Shown in pieces: positions 19,554 to 28,076 of a stretch of DNA of 64,000 bases; positions within the stretch are counted from its first letter, which is position 1; every line of letters begins with the position of its first letter. Source of the DNA: Lachnospiraceae bacterium (GTDB taxonomy: Bacteria; Bacillota; Clostridia; Lachnospirales; Lachnospiraceae); NCBI GenBank assembly GCA_017460885.1, contig JAFUAB010000034.1:1-64000 (forward strand). Direction: 5' to 3'. Made by a program: the position numbers and the translations under genes. Below the pieces are notes generated by a model. That model searched no databases, had not been told where the DNA came from, and saw only the letters and a list, made by a program, of their open reading frames with translations.

Positions 19554-20618
19554 TCACTGAGCTTTTATCTCTTTCCAAAGATCTCCGATCAGCTCTGTCG
19601 TGGCAGCATCGGTCTGAGTGCAGACCTCACAGTTCTCAAGGATAGAATCGGGAGGAAGGACTGCGGGATTGCTCTTCAGCTCTGCATCCATCGATTTGAT
19701 GACCGCTTCGTTCGGTGTTGAGTAGTATATATACTCAAAGTTTGCGGTTGCCACATCCTTGCGGCACAGAAAATCAAGGAACCTGGCTGCGGCATCCGTA
19801 TTTTTGCAGTTCTTTGTAACTACCCATGAGTCCATCCAGACTTCCGATCCCTCTTTGGGAACAACATAGGTCAGATCGGGATTGTAAAGATTGCCGAGAA
19901 AAGCCTCACCGGAATAAACAACGGAGATAGCGGCATTTCCCGCAACGACCTCATCCCTTGCCTCATCTACCAGATATGCCTGTACATCGGGTTTCTGCTT
20001 CATCAGAAGGTCGGCCGCTTCCTTTAACTCATTTTCATCGGTGGTATTTATGGAATATCCGAGATATTTAAGCGTGATCATGAAGCTGTCGCGCATTGAA
20101 TCCTGCATGATGATATTTCCCGAGTAATCGCCGTTAAACAGAACATCCCAGCTGTCTATTTCTCCGTTTACCTTTGTCTTGTCATATAATAAACCTACGG
20201 TTCCCCAGAAGTAGGGAAGCGCATACTCATTGTTCGGATCGAAGGATTTTGCCATAGTCCAGTATTTCTGTCCTATATTGGAGGAATTACTCATGATCCC
20301 GTAGTTGACGCTTTGGAGCTCTCCCTCATCTATTAGCCTTTTGACCATATAATCGGAGGTACACAGCAGGTCGTAGGAGATTCCGCCCGATTTATACTTG
20401 GTGTAAAGCTCCTCCGGAGTGGTTGCTTCCTCGTACTTGATCTGTATGCCTGTTTCCTGTGTAAACAGTTCAAGCATTTCGGGTTCCAGGTATTCGCTGT
20501 AATTGAATACAGTCAGCGTATCACCGCTGCCCGAAGCGGGAGAGCTGCCGCATCCCGTGACCAGTGAAGACAGACATGCCACTGCGCATATTATGGAAAC
20601 AATTCGCTTTTTCATCAT
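19554..20618 (-). CDS. potD: Spermidine/putrescine ABC transporter, substrate-binding lipoprotein
   Basis: Extracytoplasmic polyamine receptor. A lipoprotein signal (KKRIVSIICAVACLSSLVTGC, Cys at residue 23) is followed by the PotD fold: LTVFNYSEYLEPEML, YDLLCTSDYMVKRL, ALPYFWGTVGLLYD, and LGYSINTTDENELKEAADLL. The 354-aa length fits PotD. It is the last gene of the minus-strand potABCD operon. Polyamine specificity rests on family resemblance and the adjacent PotABC genes; the exact polyamine cannot be deduced. Confidence 0.93.
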   Translation of the reverse strand: MMKKRIVSIICAVACLSSLVTGCGSSPASGSGDTLTVFNYSEYLEPEMLELFTQETGIQIKYEEATTPEELYTKYKSGGISYDLLCTSDYMVKRLIDEGELQSVNYGIMSNSSNIGQKYWTMAKSFDPNNEYALPYFWGTVGLLYDKTKVNGEIDSWDVLFNGDYSGNIIMQDSMRDSFMITLKYLGYSINTTDENELKEAADLLMKQKPDVQAYLVDEARDEVVAGNAAISVVYSGEAFLGNLYNPDLTYVVPKEGSEVWMDSWVVTKNCKNTDAAARFLDFLCRKDVATANFEYIYYSTPNEAVIKSMDAELKSNPAVLPPDSILENCEVCTQTDAATTELIGDLWKEIKAQ

Positions 20619-20668
20619 AACTCCTCATTTTCCGATCCCGTAGGATCAAGTATTTCCGCCTCTGAATC

Positions 20669-21460
20669 TTATTTTTCCGGGCCTGGCCTGTGAGGCCTCA
20701 TATTGCCGTACGGAAGATTGACCAGTATCAGTAATAATAACACAATTGCAAATAAAAGTGTAGAAAGAGCATACATTTCCGGTTTTATTCCTTTGCGTAT
20801 CTCTCCGTATATAAGTGTGGAAAGTGTATTTACTCCGGCACCCTTGGTAAAATATGTTATCACAAAATCATCCATGGAGAGTGTGACCGACATCAGGAAA
20901 CCGGACAAAACACCGGGCAGTATCTGCGGCATCAGGATCCGCATGAAGGCATAAAACCCGCCGGCTCCAAGATCCAGAGCCGCTTCATATTGATAAATGT
21001 CCATATTCTCCAGCTTGGGAAGTACGCAGAGGATCACATAGGGTACATTGAACGTCACATGTGCCAGCAGTACGGATCCGAATCCCAGAGGCAAAAGGTG
21101 AACGAACCATAACAGTAGCGCGATACCCGTAACTATATCCGCATTTATCATGGGTATGTTGGTCATAAACAGCATTATCCTGAAATTTCTCTTGCGCATG
21201 GAGTAGATCCCGACCGCACCCAGCAGTCCCAATACGGAAGCTATAACGGCTGAGAAGAATGCAAGTCCGAAGGTGGTTCCGAGAGCACCCATGATGGCAC
21301 TGCTTTTGAAAACTTTGGAATACCATTCCAGTGTAAAGCCGCCCCAGACAACACGTGATCTCGAGGCGTTAAAGCTCAGCACCACCAATACGATTATGGG
21401 GGCGTAGAGAAATATAAGAATGAGCGCTATATATAATTTGCTGAGTATTTTTCTGATCAT
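20669..21460 (-). CDS. potC: Spermidine/putrescine ABC transporter permease PotC
   Basis: Inner membrane permease of the polyamine importer. The 263-aa protein has about six hydrophobic segments, starting with LYIALILIFLYAPIIVLVVLSFN. The binding-protein-dependent transport loop (EAA-type) is seen as YEAALDLGAGGFYAFMRILM near residue 170. The ATG overlaps the potB stop (ATGA), indicating translational coupling. The gap to potD is 50 bases. Confidence 0.93.
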   Translation of the reverse strand: MIRKILSKLYIALILIFLYAPIIVLVVLSFNASRSRVVWGGFTLEWYSKVFKSSAIMGALGTTFGLAFFSAVIASVLGLLGAVGIYSMRKRNFRIMLFMTNIPMINADIVTGIALLLWFVHLLPLGFGSVLLAHVTFNVPYVILCVLPKLENMDIYQYEAALDLGAGGFYAFMRILMPQILPGVLSGFLMSVTLSMDDFVITYFTKGAGVNTLSTLIYGEIRKGIKPEMYALSTLLFAIVLLLLILVNLPYGNMRPHRPGPEK

Positions 21461-22287
21461 ATCGTAAATCCTGTGGCTTTGGAACCGTTTTCACTGCTTC
21501 TGCCGAAAATGATCGACGTTATCAGTACAAATACCATCAGGGTAACACTCAGGCCCGAACCGAGATTCCAGTTCATCGTAGTCGTAAACTCCTGTTCGAT
21601 GATATTGCCTATAAGCTGCAGCTTGCCGCCTCCGAGTATATTGGCGATGACGAATTCGGTCATTGAGGGAACGAATACCATCGTGATCCCGCTGCCTATC
21701 CCGGAGAGGGAAAGCGGCAGTATTATCTTGGAGATAACCGCCCTTCGTCCGGCTCCCAGATCCTTGGCAGCCTCTATGACATCCTCGGGGATCGCCAGCA
21801 CACTGTTTAAGACCGGTAGGAGCATATAAGGAAGATAGTCATATACCATTCCGAGTACTATAGCCCCCGGAGTGTTGATCATACTGAGCGGAGGAAGCGA
21901 AAGAAAGCCAAGCAGGTTGTTTATTATACCGTTGTTTGAGATAAGCATCTGGATCGCCAGTATACGCAGGATGAAATTCATCCACATGGGCAGGATCAGT
22001 ACGAACATGATAATGTTTTTCTTGTTGAATCTGCTGTTACGAAGTATCACAGCTACGGGAAATGCAAGCAGGATGCAGATGACAGTGCTTAAGAAAGCCA
22101 GAATAAGTGAAAGATACAAAGCCTTGCGATGTATGGGGTCAAATATCGCAAGAAGATTGGCGGCGGTGGGAGAGCCGGTTCCGTCGGTAACCGCTCTGGC
22201 TATAATGAAGATTATAGGTATCACGGTAAAGCCGATCACCCAGATGATATATGGAATTGAGAGTAATCTTGCCTTGTTACGATTCAT
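21457..22287 (-). CDS. potB: Spermidine/putrescine ABC transporter permease PotB
   Basis: Second membrane subunit of the importer, 276 aa with six predicted helices beginning [20 protein letters not shown]. The EAA-type loop reads [20 protein letters not shown]. The ATG at 22287 is preferred over GTG 22296 because the sequence GGTGAGGG lies just upstream of it; both lie inside the 3' end of potA. PotB and PotC form the heterodimeric channel energised by PotA. Confidence 0.92.
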   Translation of the reverse strand: MNRNKARLLSIPYIIWVIGFTVIPIIFIIARAVTDGTGSPTAANLLAIFDPIHRKALYLSLILAFLSTVICILLAFPVAVILRNSRFNKKNIIMFVLILPMWMNFILRILAIQMLISNNGIINNLLGFLSLPPLSMINTPGAIVLGMVYDYLPYMLLPVLNSVLAIPEDVIEAAKDLGAGRRAVISKIILPLSLSGIGSGITMVFVPSMTEFVIANILGGGKLQLIGNIIEQEFTTTMNWNLGSGLSVTLMVFVLITSIIFGRSSENGSKATGFTI

Positions 22288-23380
22288 AACCCTCACCGGT
22301 CTCTATCACATCCTTGTCAAATACCTGTTCGTCACTTGAGGCAGGCTTGTGCATTATCTGTATGTTGTAGGGATCAACGCTTATACCGACCTCCGAACCG
22401 ATGGGGAAGTGCTCGGTAGTCTGTACGAGAAAGGTGATACCGATCTGACTTTCGACACGTATTTCCCAGTGAACCCCCTTAAATACAATGGAAACGACTT
22501 TGCCACGGGTCTGTCCGTTGCCGGAAGCATCCAGCTCCACATCCTCCGGACGGATGACAACATCCACCGGATGATCCGTACCGAATCCGGTATCGACACA
22601 GGGAAAATCAAGCCCGCCGATGTTTACAAGACAGTCATGAACCATGATCCCGTCCAGAAGATTGCTTTCGCCGATAAAATCGGCCACAAAAGCATTCTGG
22701 GGCTCATTGTATATATCCTCCGGAGTGCCTATCTGCTGTATGATACCACGGTTCATAACGACTACGGTATCAGACATGGTCAGTGCTTCCTCCTGATCGT
22801 GTGTAACATATATAAAGGTGATCCCGAGCTCGTTTTTGAGACGGATCAGTTCATACTGCATATCCTGACGTAGTTTCAGATCCAGGGCTCCGAGAGGTTC
22901 ATCCAGAAGAAGTACCTTGGGCTCGTTCACGATAGCCCTTGCGATCGCGATACGCTGCTGCTGACCGCCGCTCAGAGATGAGGGCGCTCTGTCTTCAAAC
23001 CCCTCAAGCCCAACAAGCTTGAGCGAATATCTGATCTTATCGCGTATCGTATTTTTATCTTTTCCCTTGATCTTAAGTCCGAATGCGATGTTGTCGGCTA
23101 CGCTCATGTGTGTGAACAGGGCATATTTCTGGAACACGGTGTTAAGCTGCCTTTTGTTGGGAGGAAGGGAAGTGATATCCTCGCCGTCAAAAATGACACG
23201 TCCCGAATCGGGAGTCTCAAATCCGGCCAAAATGCGCAGGGTAGTAGTCTTACCGCAACCGCTGGGACCGAGCAGAGTCACAAATTCATTCTCGTGTATG
23301 GACAGATTAAGGTTGTTCAGAACTTCATATCCGTCAAAAGATTTGGTAATATTTTCAAATCTGATGAGTTCTCTGTTCAT
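22277..23380 (-). CDS. potA: Spermidine/putrescine ABC transporter ATP-binding protein
   Basis: Cytoplasmic ATPase of the polyamine importer. The ABC domain shows Walker [11 protein letters not shown]-loop [11 protein letters not shown], signature [14 protein letters not shown] and Walker [15 protein letters not shown]-terminal TOBE-type regulatory domain (about residues 250-355) contains [10 protein letters not shown]. The ATG at 23380 has an AAGGAGT ribosome site five bases upstream; an in-frame start 21 bases further out lacks one. First gene of the operon, downstream of a consensus-like promoter. Confidence 0.95.
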   Translation of the reverse strand: MNRELIRFENITKSFDGYEVLNNLNLSIHENEFVTLLGPSGCGKTTTLRILAGFETPDSGRVIFDGEDITSLPPNKRQLNTVFQKYALFTHMSVADNIAFGLKIKGKDKNTIRDKIRYSLKLVGLEGFEDRAPSSLSGGQQQRIAIARAIVNEPKVLLLDEPLGALDLKLRQDMQYELIRLKNELGITFIYVTHDQEEALTMSDTVVVMNRGIIQQIGTPEDIYNEPQNAFVADFIGESNLLDGIMVHDCLVNIGGLDFPCVDTGFGTDHPVDVVIRPEDVELDASGNGQTRGKVVSIVFKGVHWEIRVESQIGITFLVQTTEHFPIGSEVGISVDPYNIQIMHKPASSDEQVFDKDVIETGEGYES

Positions 23381-23408
23381 GGCGTACTCCTTATAAAACA
23401 CTCAGACG

Positions 23409-23437
23409 ATTATAAACTTTTTGGGTCTGCAGGTCAA
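23409..23437 (-). promoter_or_regulatory. potA promoter (sigma-A type)
   Basis: On the minus strand TTGACC (23437-23432) and a perfect TATAAT (23414-23409) are separated by exactly 17 bases. Transcription would start about 30 bases before the potA ATG. It lies inside the plus-strand promoter of the patatin gene, so the two polymerases compete for the same DNA. Confidence 0.75.
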
Positions 23438-23449
23438 ATGTGATATACT
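23421..23449 (+). promoter_or_regulatory. Patatin gene promoter, overlapping the potA promoter
   Basis: TTGGGT (23421-23426), a 17-base spacer and TATACT (23444-23449) form a sigma-A-like promoter reading toward the gene at 23529. The -35 matches only at TTG, so strength may depend on an activator. It physically overlaps the minus-strand -35 element. Confidence 0.55.
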
Positions 23450-23528
23450 AAAAAGCAGTGGTGTTTCGGAAAGATTATGGATCCCGTGAAACCACGAGGC
23501 TTAAATATGTATCATAAGGAGAGAAAAA

Positions 23529-24371
23529 ATGCTTGGAATAGTGGACGTCGGAGGCGGTACCAGGGATATTTTCGGTGCAGGGGTGCTGGATTATCTGCTG
23601 GATGAGGATATCAGGAGTGATGCTTATATAGGCGTATCGGCAGGAAGTGCCAACGGAGCTTCCTATCTGGCCGGACAGCGCGGACGCAACTACAGGTTTT
23701 ATGACAGATATGCTTACAGACCTGAATATATGAGTGCCCGAAACTTCATCAGGAGAGGTTCATATATCGATCTGGAGTATATATACAGTACGCTCAGCAA
23801 CTCGGACGGAGAGGATCCCCTTGATTATGAGGCGTTTATAAGCAATCCCTGCTCTTTTGTGATAGTTGCGACCGATGCCTTTACGGGCAAGGCGGTATAT
23901 CTGGACAAGAGCAGCCTGAAGAAGGATCATTATGAGGCTCTCATGACCTCGTCCTGTGTGCCTGCCATCAATAAGCCATCCATTTTTTCGGGTAAGCCCT
24001 ATTTCGACGGAGGTCTGTCTGATCCCATACCGTACGACAAAGCCTTTGAGACGGGCTGTGATAAGGTTATCGTGATACTTACCCGTCCAAAGAATGCTTT
24101 CCGCAAAAAAAGCAGCGATTCAAAGGTCTCAAAATATCTGACGACTCAGTATCCCGAGGCGGCGGAGGCGCTTAAGAACCGTGCTGACACATACAATTCC
24201 GAGCTTGAGAAGGCCCTCGAACTCGAAAAGGACGGGAGGCTTCTGATCATCGCACCCGAGGATATCAGCAATATGAAGACACTTACCAGGGATCGTGTCA
24301 TAATGAACCGGATGTACAGAGAGGGCTATTCCAAGGCCCGTGATCTGGTTAAGGATTATCTGAAGAGCTAA
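23529..24371 (+). CDS. Patatin-like phospholipase family protein
   Basis: Predicted serine esterase of the RssA/YjjU type acting on acyl lipids. The Ser-Asp dyad is visible: GVSAGSANG with Ser37 as nucleophile and DGGLSDP with Asp160; the oxyanion loop is VGGGTRDIFGAG near the start. The 280-aa length suits the YjjU branch. There is no signal peptide, so it is cytosolic or membrane-associated. AAGGAGAGAAAA precedes the ATG. It is transcribed divergently from potABCD; a link between polyamine uptake and lipid hydrolysis is not established. Confidence 0.9.
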   Translation: MLGIVDVGGGTRDIFGAGVLDYLLDEDIRSDAYIGVSAGSANGASYLAGQRGRNYRFYDRYAYRPEYMSARNFIRRGSYIDLEYIYSTLSNSDGEDPLDYEAFISNPCSFVIVATDAFTGKAVYLDKSSLKKDHYEALMTSSCVPAINKPSIFSGKPYFDGGLSDPIPYDKAFETGCDKVIVILTRPKNAFRKKSSDSKVSKYLTTQYPEAAEALKNRADTYNSELEKALELEKDGRLLIIAPEDISNMKTLTRDRVIMNRMYREGYSKARDLVKDYLKS

Positions 24372-24398
24372 ACCGTTTTTTATGTAAAGGAGCGATAA

Positions 24399-25460
24399 AT
24401 GTCAAAATATGTAGCCTATGTTTCTTCGTATACCAATGCGACCAGGGAGAATTACGGCATAAGGATCTATGATGTTGATCTTAAGGAGGGTTATCTTAGG
24501 GAAAAGAAACAGATCAATATCACCAATTCGTCATACGTCACCATTTCACATGACCGCAGATTTCTTTATTCGATAACGGATTTCGGCGTCGAGGCATTCA
24601 GGATACTTCCCGAAGGTGATCTTGAACAGATAGGTCAGGGAACCATCAACGGTATGAGAGCCTCTTATCTGTCGACCGATTATGAGAACAGATATCTTTT
24701 TACCGGGGGGTATCATGACGGCAAGATCACTGTATTAAGGCTCGATAAGGACGGAAAACTGGGAGAGATCACAGACGAGATCTTTCACAAGGGGCTCGGG
24801 ACCATCGCGGATCTGGATTCGAGACCGCATGTGAGCTGTGTAAAGATGACGAGGGACAATAAGTATCTGCTGGCAGCCGATCTCGGTACCGACAATACCT
24901 TTGTATACAGACTCAATCACGATACGGGCAAGCTGACGCAGGTGGATATCATCCACTCGGACCAGAAATCCGGTCCCAGGCATATCAAAACCTCACGGGA
25001 CGGCAAATATATCTATATCGTCCATGCCAGGGGTACGTACATCGATGTTTATGAGTATCAGAACCAGGATGCGGATGTGCCTGATTTCGAGAAGATACAG
25101 TCCGTATCCACGATAAATGAATATCACGCCAATGGTTCGGGAGCCTCTGCACTTAATCTGAGCGATGATTTCAAATATCTGGTCTCATCCAACGCCGGAG
25201 ACAACTCCGCATGTATGTTTTCGATCGATCAGAAGACGGGAAAGCTGAATAAGCTGTTCTGTCTGCCGGTGAGCGGTGATTATCCCAAGGATGTCGCCCT
25301 GTTCCCGGATAATAAGCATATGGTCAGCCTTAACCATGAGTCCAATACGATGACCTTTTTCAGTGTGGATGTCAAAAAGGGACTGATAGTCATGAATCAT
25401 AAGGAGATCCGGGTGGATCAGCCCAATTGTATAATATTCTACGAGATCCGGGAGGTGTAA
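24399..25460 (+). CDS. Lactonase-family beta-propeller protein
   Basis: A 353-aa seven-bladed propeller of the 6-phosphogluconolactonase (Pgl/YbhE) superfamily. Blade-like repeats show FLYSITDFGVEAFRI, YLLAADLGTDNTFVYRL, GPRHIKTSRDGKYIYIVHA and YLVSSNAGDNSACMFSID. AAGGAG precedes the ATG. It has no signal peptide. True phosphogluconolactonase activity is uncertain because no other pentose-phosphate gene is nearby; many family members act on other substrates. The next gene starts two bases after its stop. Confidence 0.85.
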   Translation: MSKYVAYVSSYTNATRENYGIRIYDVDLKEGYLREKKQINITNSSYVTISHDRRFLYSITDFGVEAFRILPEGDLEQIGQGTINGMRASYLSTDYENRYLFTGGYHDGKITVLRLDKDGKLGEITDEIFHKGLGTIADLDSRPHVSCVKMTRDNKYLLAADLGTDNTFVYRLNHDTGKLTQVDIIHSDQKSGPRHIKTSRDGKYIYIVHARGTYIDVYEYQNQDADVPDFEKIQSVSTINEYHANGSGASALNLSDDFKYLVSSNAGDNSACMFSIDQKTGKLNKLFCLPVSGDYPKDVALFPDNKHMVSLNHESNTMTFFSVDVKKGLIVMNHKEIRVDQPNCIIFYEIREV

Positions 25461-25462
25461 CA

Positions 25463-26290
25463 ATGTCAGATCCAAGATATGAAAAGCTTTTGAAATGCTG
25501 TGAATGTATCAGAAAGATAACTGATTTCAAACCTGAGGTCGCTCTTGTGCTGGGATCGGGGCTCGGTAATTTCGCCGACAATATCGAGGTGGAATCCAAG
25601 GTTCCGTATTCGGATATCGAGGGCTTTCCGGTGTCTACGGTGCCGGGACATGCGGGCGAATTCATATTCGGCAGGCTTGGCGGAGTAAATATCGTATGCA
25701 TGAAGGGACGGGTTCATTACTATGAGGGATACGATATTTCGGATGTTGTGCTCCCTGCCAGACTGATGCATATGATGGGAGCCGGGATCCTTTTTCTGAC
25801 CAATGCCTCCGGAGGTATCAATACCGAAATGCATGCAGGCTCATTTATGCTTATCACGGATCATATCTCAAGCTTTGCGCCCAATCCGCTGATAGGTCCC
25901 AATATCGAGGAGCTCGGTACCAGATTCCCGGATATGAGCAATGTATACGATCAGGAGCTTAACGATATCATCAGGTCTGTTGCAAGGGATAACGATATAG
26001 AGCTGCATGAGGGAGTATATGCCCAGCTGACAGGCCCTTCATTTGAGTCTCCCGCGGAGATCAGGATGCTTGGCAGACTTGGAGCGGACGCGGTAGGCAT
26101 GAGCACCGTGGTTGAAGCCATCGCTGCTAATCATATGGGTATGAGGATCTGCGGCATCAGCTGTGTTGCCAATCTTGCTGCAGGCTTAAGCCCGAATAAG
26201 CTGACACATGAAGAGGTTCAGCAGGCAGCTAACGAAGCGGCTCCCAGATTTACCAGACTTATCACTGAATCCATAAAAAGGATGGGATGA
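25463..26290 (+). CDS. punA: Purine-nucleoside phosphorylase (trimeric class)
   Basis: Phosphorolysis of (deoxy)guanosine and inosine to base plus ribose-1-phosphate, a cytosolic salvage reaction. Motifs: VLGSGLGNFAD (phosphate site), VPGHAGEFIFGRL, GRVHYYEGYD, LTNASGGIN and AVGMSTVVEAIAANHMG. The ATG at 25463 has GGGAGGTG upstream and yields 275 aa; an in-frame start inside the lactonase gene is rejected. The stop overlaps the cdd start, so salvage of purines and pyrimidines is coupled. Confidence 0.96.
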   Translation: MSDPRYEKLLKCCECIRKITDFKPEVALVLGSGLGNFADNIEVESKVPYSDIEGFPVSTVPGHAGEFIFGRLGGVNIVCMKGRVHYYEGYDISDVVLPARLMHMMGAGILFLTNASGGINTEMHAGSFMLITDHISSFAPNPLIGPNIEELGTRFPDMSNVYDQELNDIIRSVARDNDIELHEGVYAQLTGPSFESPAEIRMLGRLGADAVGMSTVVEAIAANHMGMRICGISCVANLAAGLSPNKLTHEEVQQAANEAAPRFTRLITESIKRMG

Positions 26291-26721
26291 TGAATATTGA
26301 TACCGAAACCATAGAAAAACTCATCGGTACTGCGCTTGAATACAGACTGAGGGCGTATACGCCTTATTCCGGTTACAATGTGGGCGCAGCTGCCCTTTTT
26401 GAAGACGGATCGGTAACCGGCGGCTGCAATGTGGAAAATGCAGCCTATTCCCCCGGTATCTGCGCTGAAAGGAATGCAATATACAAAGCTGTTTCAGAGG
26501 GACACAGGAAGCTTAAAGCGATCGCCGTAGCGGGAAGCCCCGCCGGAGATGAAATATCTCAGTATGCCTGTCCCTGCGGGGTATGCAGGCAGGTTATGAG
26601 GGAGTTTGCCGATCCCGGGGAATGTGAGATCATTGTGGTCGGACCGGCCGGAGAGTACAGGGTTCACACTCTTGCGGAGCTTTTGCCGGAGAGCTTCGGA
26701 CCGGATAATCTCGGGAAATAG
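26287..26721 (+). CDS. cdd: Cytidine deaminase
   Basis: Zinc enzyme that deaminates cytidine and deoxycytidine to uridine forms. The catalytic motifs CNVENAAYSPGICAERNA (Cys-Ala-Glu) and PCGVCRQVMREF (PCxxC) are intact in a 144-aa protein of standard length. Two adjacent ATG codons overlap the punA stop; either may be used. The amidohydrolase gene follows after 48 bases with a GAAAGGAAA ribosome site. Confidence 0.96.
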   Translation: MMNIDTETIEKLIGTALEYRLRAYTPYSGYNVGAAALFEDGSVTGGCNVENAAYSPGICAERNAIYKAVSEGHRKLKAIAVAGSPAGDEISQYACPCGVCRQVMREFADPGECEIIVVGPAGEYRVHTLAELLPESFGPDNLGK

Positions 26722-26769
26722 TATACCGTAAATGATCATCAAAGCATCTCGCTGAAGAAAGGAAATCAG

Positions 26770-28065
26770 ATGAACACAGTATTTAAAAATGCCCGTATTC
26801 TGACCATGAAACCGGGTGAGGATGTATTTGAGGGCAGTCTTTACACATTAAATGAACGGATAATCTATGTGGGACCGGCACTTGACCCTGAGGGGGAGAG
26901 GAAGGTGCTTCCGGAAACTTATTCGGCAGACAGGATCATGGACTGTGAAGGAAATCTGCTGATGCCCGGCTTTAAGAACGCCCACGCCCATTCGGGAATG
27001 AGCGTGCTCCGAAGTCAGGCTGATGACATGCCTTTGAACGACTGGCTGAATATCCAGATATTTCCGAGGGAAGCCAGACTTGATGCGGATATGATATATG
27101 ATGCCACACAGCTTTCGGTACTTGAATATCTTTCGGGCGGCATTACCGCCTGCTTCGATATGTATCTGACTCCGGAATCAATTGCCCGGGCCTACAGGGA
27201 TATGGGCTTCAGAGGAGTACTCTGCGGCAATGTCAATAATTTCTCTTCTTCAGTGGAATACATGGATGAGATGTATGATAAGCTGAATGATTTCGATCCT
27301 TTGATCAGCTATGAGATAGGATTTCATGCAGAATATACATGTTCGGATGAATTGATGAGATCCATATCGGAGCTTGCACACAAAAGAAAGGCTCCTGTTT
27401 ATACACATCTGTCCGAGACAAGGTCCGAAGTCGAAGGCTGTATTGAACGTTACGGCAAAACTCCCGCAGCTTATCTTGACTCCATAGGTATGTTTGATAA
27501 CGGCGGCGGCGGATACCACTGTGTGCATATGACGGATGAGGATATCGACATCTTTGCCGGAAAGAAACTGCACGTGATCACAAATCCGGGCTCAAATACC
27601 AAACTTGCCAGCGGCATTGCTCCCATCAAAAACTTCCTGGATAAAGGTATAAACACAGGAATAGGAACAGACGGACCGGCGTCAAATAACTGTCTGGATA
27701 TGTTCAGGGAAATGTTTCTGACCACGGGTCTGGCCAAACTCAGGGAAGAGGATGCAGCTGTTGTTGATGCCATGGATGTGCTTCATATGGCTACGGTCGG
27801 ATCTGCGCTCTCAATGAGGCTTTATGATGCAGATATTCTGGATCGGGATAAGCTTGCGGATATCATCATGATAGATCTGGATCAGCCCAATATGCGTCCG
27901 TTTAACAATATCCCCAAGAATATTGTTTACAGCGGGTCCAAATCCAATATCAAAATGACCATGATAGCCGGTGAGATACTGTATTATAACGGACGGTTTG
28001 ACGACAGATACGATATCGAAAGAATATACAGCCGGGCTCAGGAAATTATTGACACCATACACTGA
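26770..28065 (+). CDS. Amidohydrolase (TRZ/ATZ, SAH/MTA deaminase-like)
   Basis: Cyclic-nitrogen deaminase of the SsnA/MtaD/guanine deaminase group. The metal site is seen in GFKNAHAHSGMSVLR (about residues 75-89), the later His pairs in YTHLSETRSE and CVHMTDED, and GTDGPASNN with the catalytic Asp. At 431 aa it is complete. The position after punA and cdd fits a nucleoside or base deaminase, but the substrate (guanine, methylthioadenosine, S-adenosylhomocysteine) is not decided by sequence. The next gene starts 11 bases downstream. Confidence 0.88.
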   Translation: MNTVFKNARILTMKPGEDVFEGSLYTLNERIIYVGPALDPEGERKVLPETYSADRIMDCEGNLLMPGFKNAHAHSGMSVLRSQADDMPLNDWLNIQIFPREARLDADMIYDATQLSVLEYLSGGITACFDMYLTPESIARAYRDMGFRGVLCGNVNNFSSSVEYMDEMYDKLNDFDPLISYEIGFHAEYTCSDELMRSISELAHKRKAPVYTHLSETRSEVEGCIERYGKTPAAYLDSIGMFDNGGGGYHCVHMTDEDIDIFAGKKLHVITNPGSNTKLASGIAPIKNFLDKGINTGIGTDGPASNNCLDMFREMFLTTGLAKLREEDAAVVDAMDVLHMATVGSALSMRLYDADILDRDKLADIIMIDLDQPNMRPFNNIPKNIVYSGSKSNIKMTMIAGEILYYNGRFDDRYDIERIYSRAQEIIDTIH

Positions 28066-28076
28066 AGAGGTATAGT

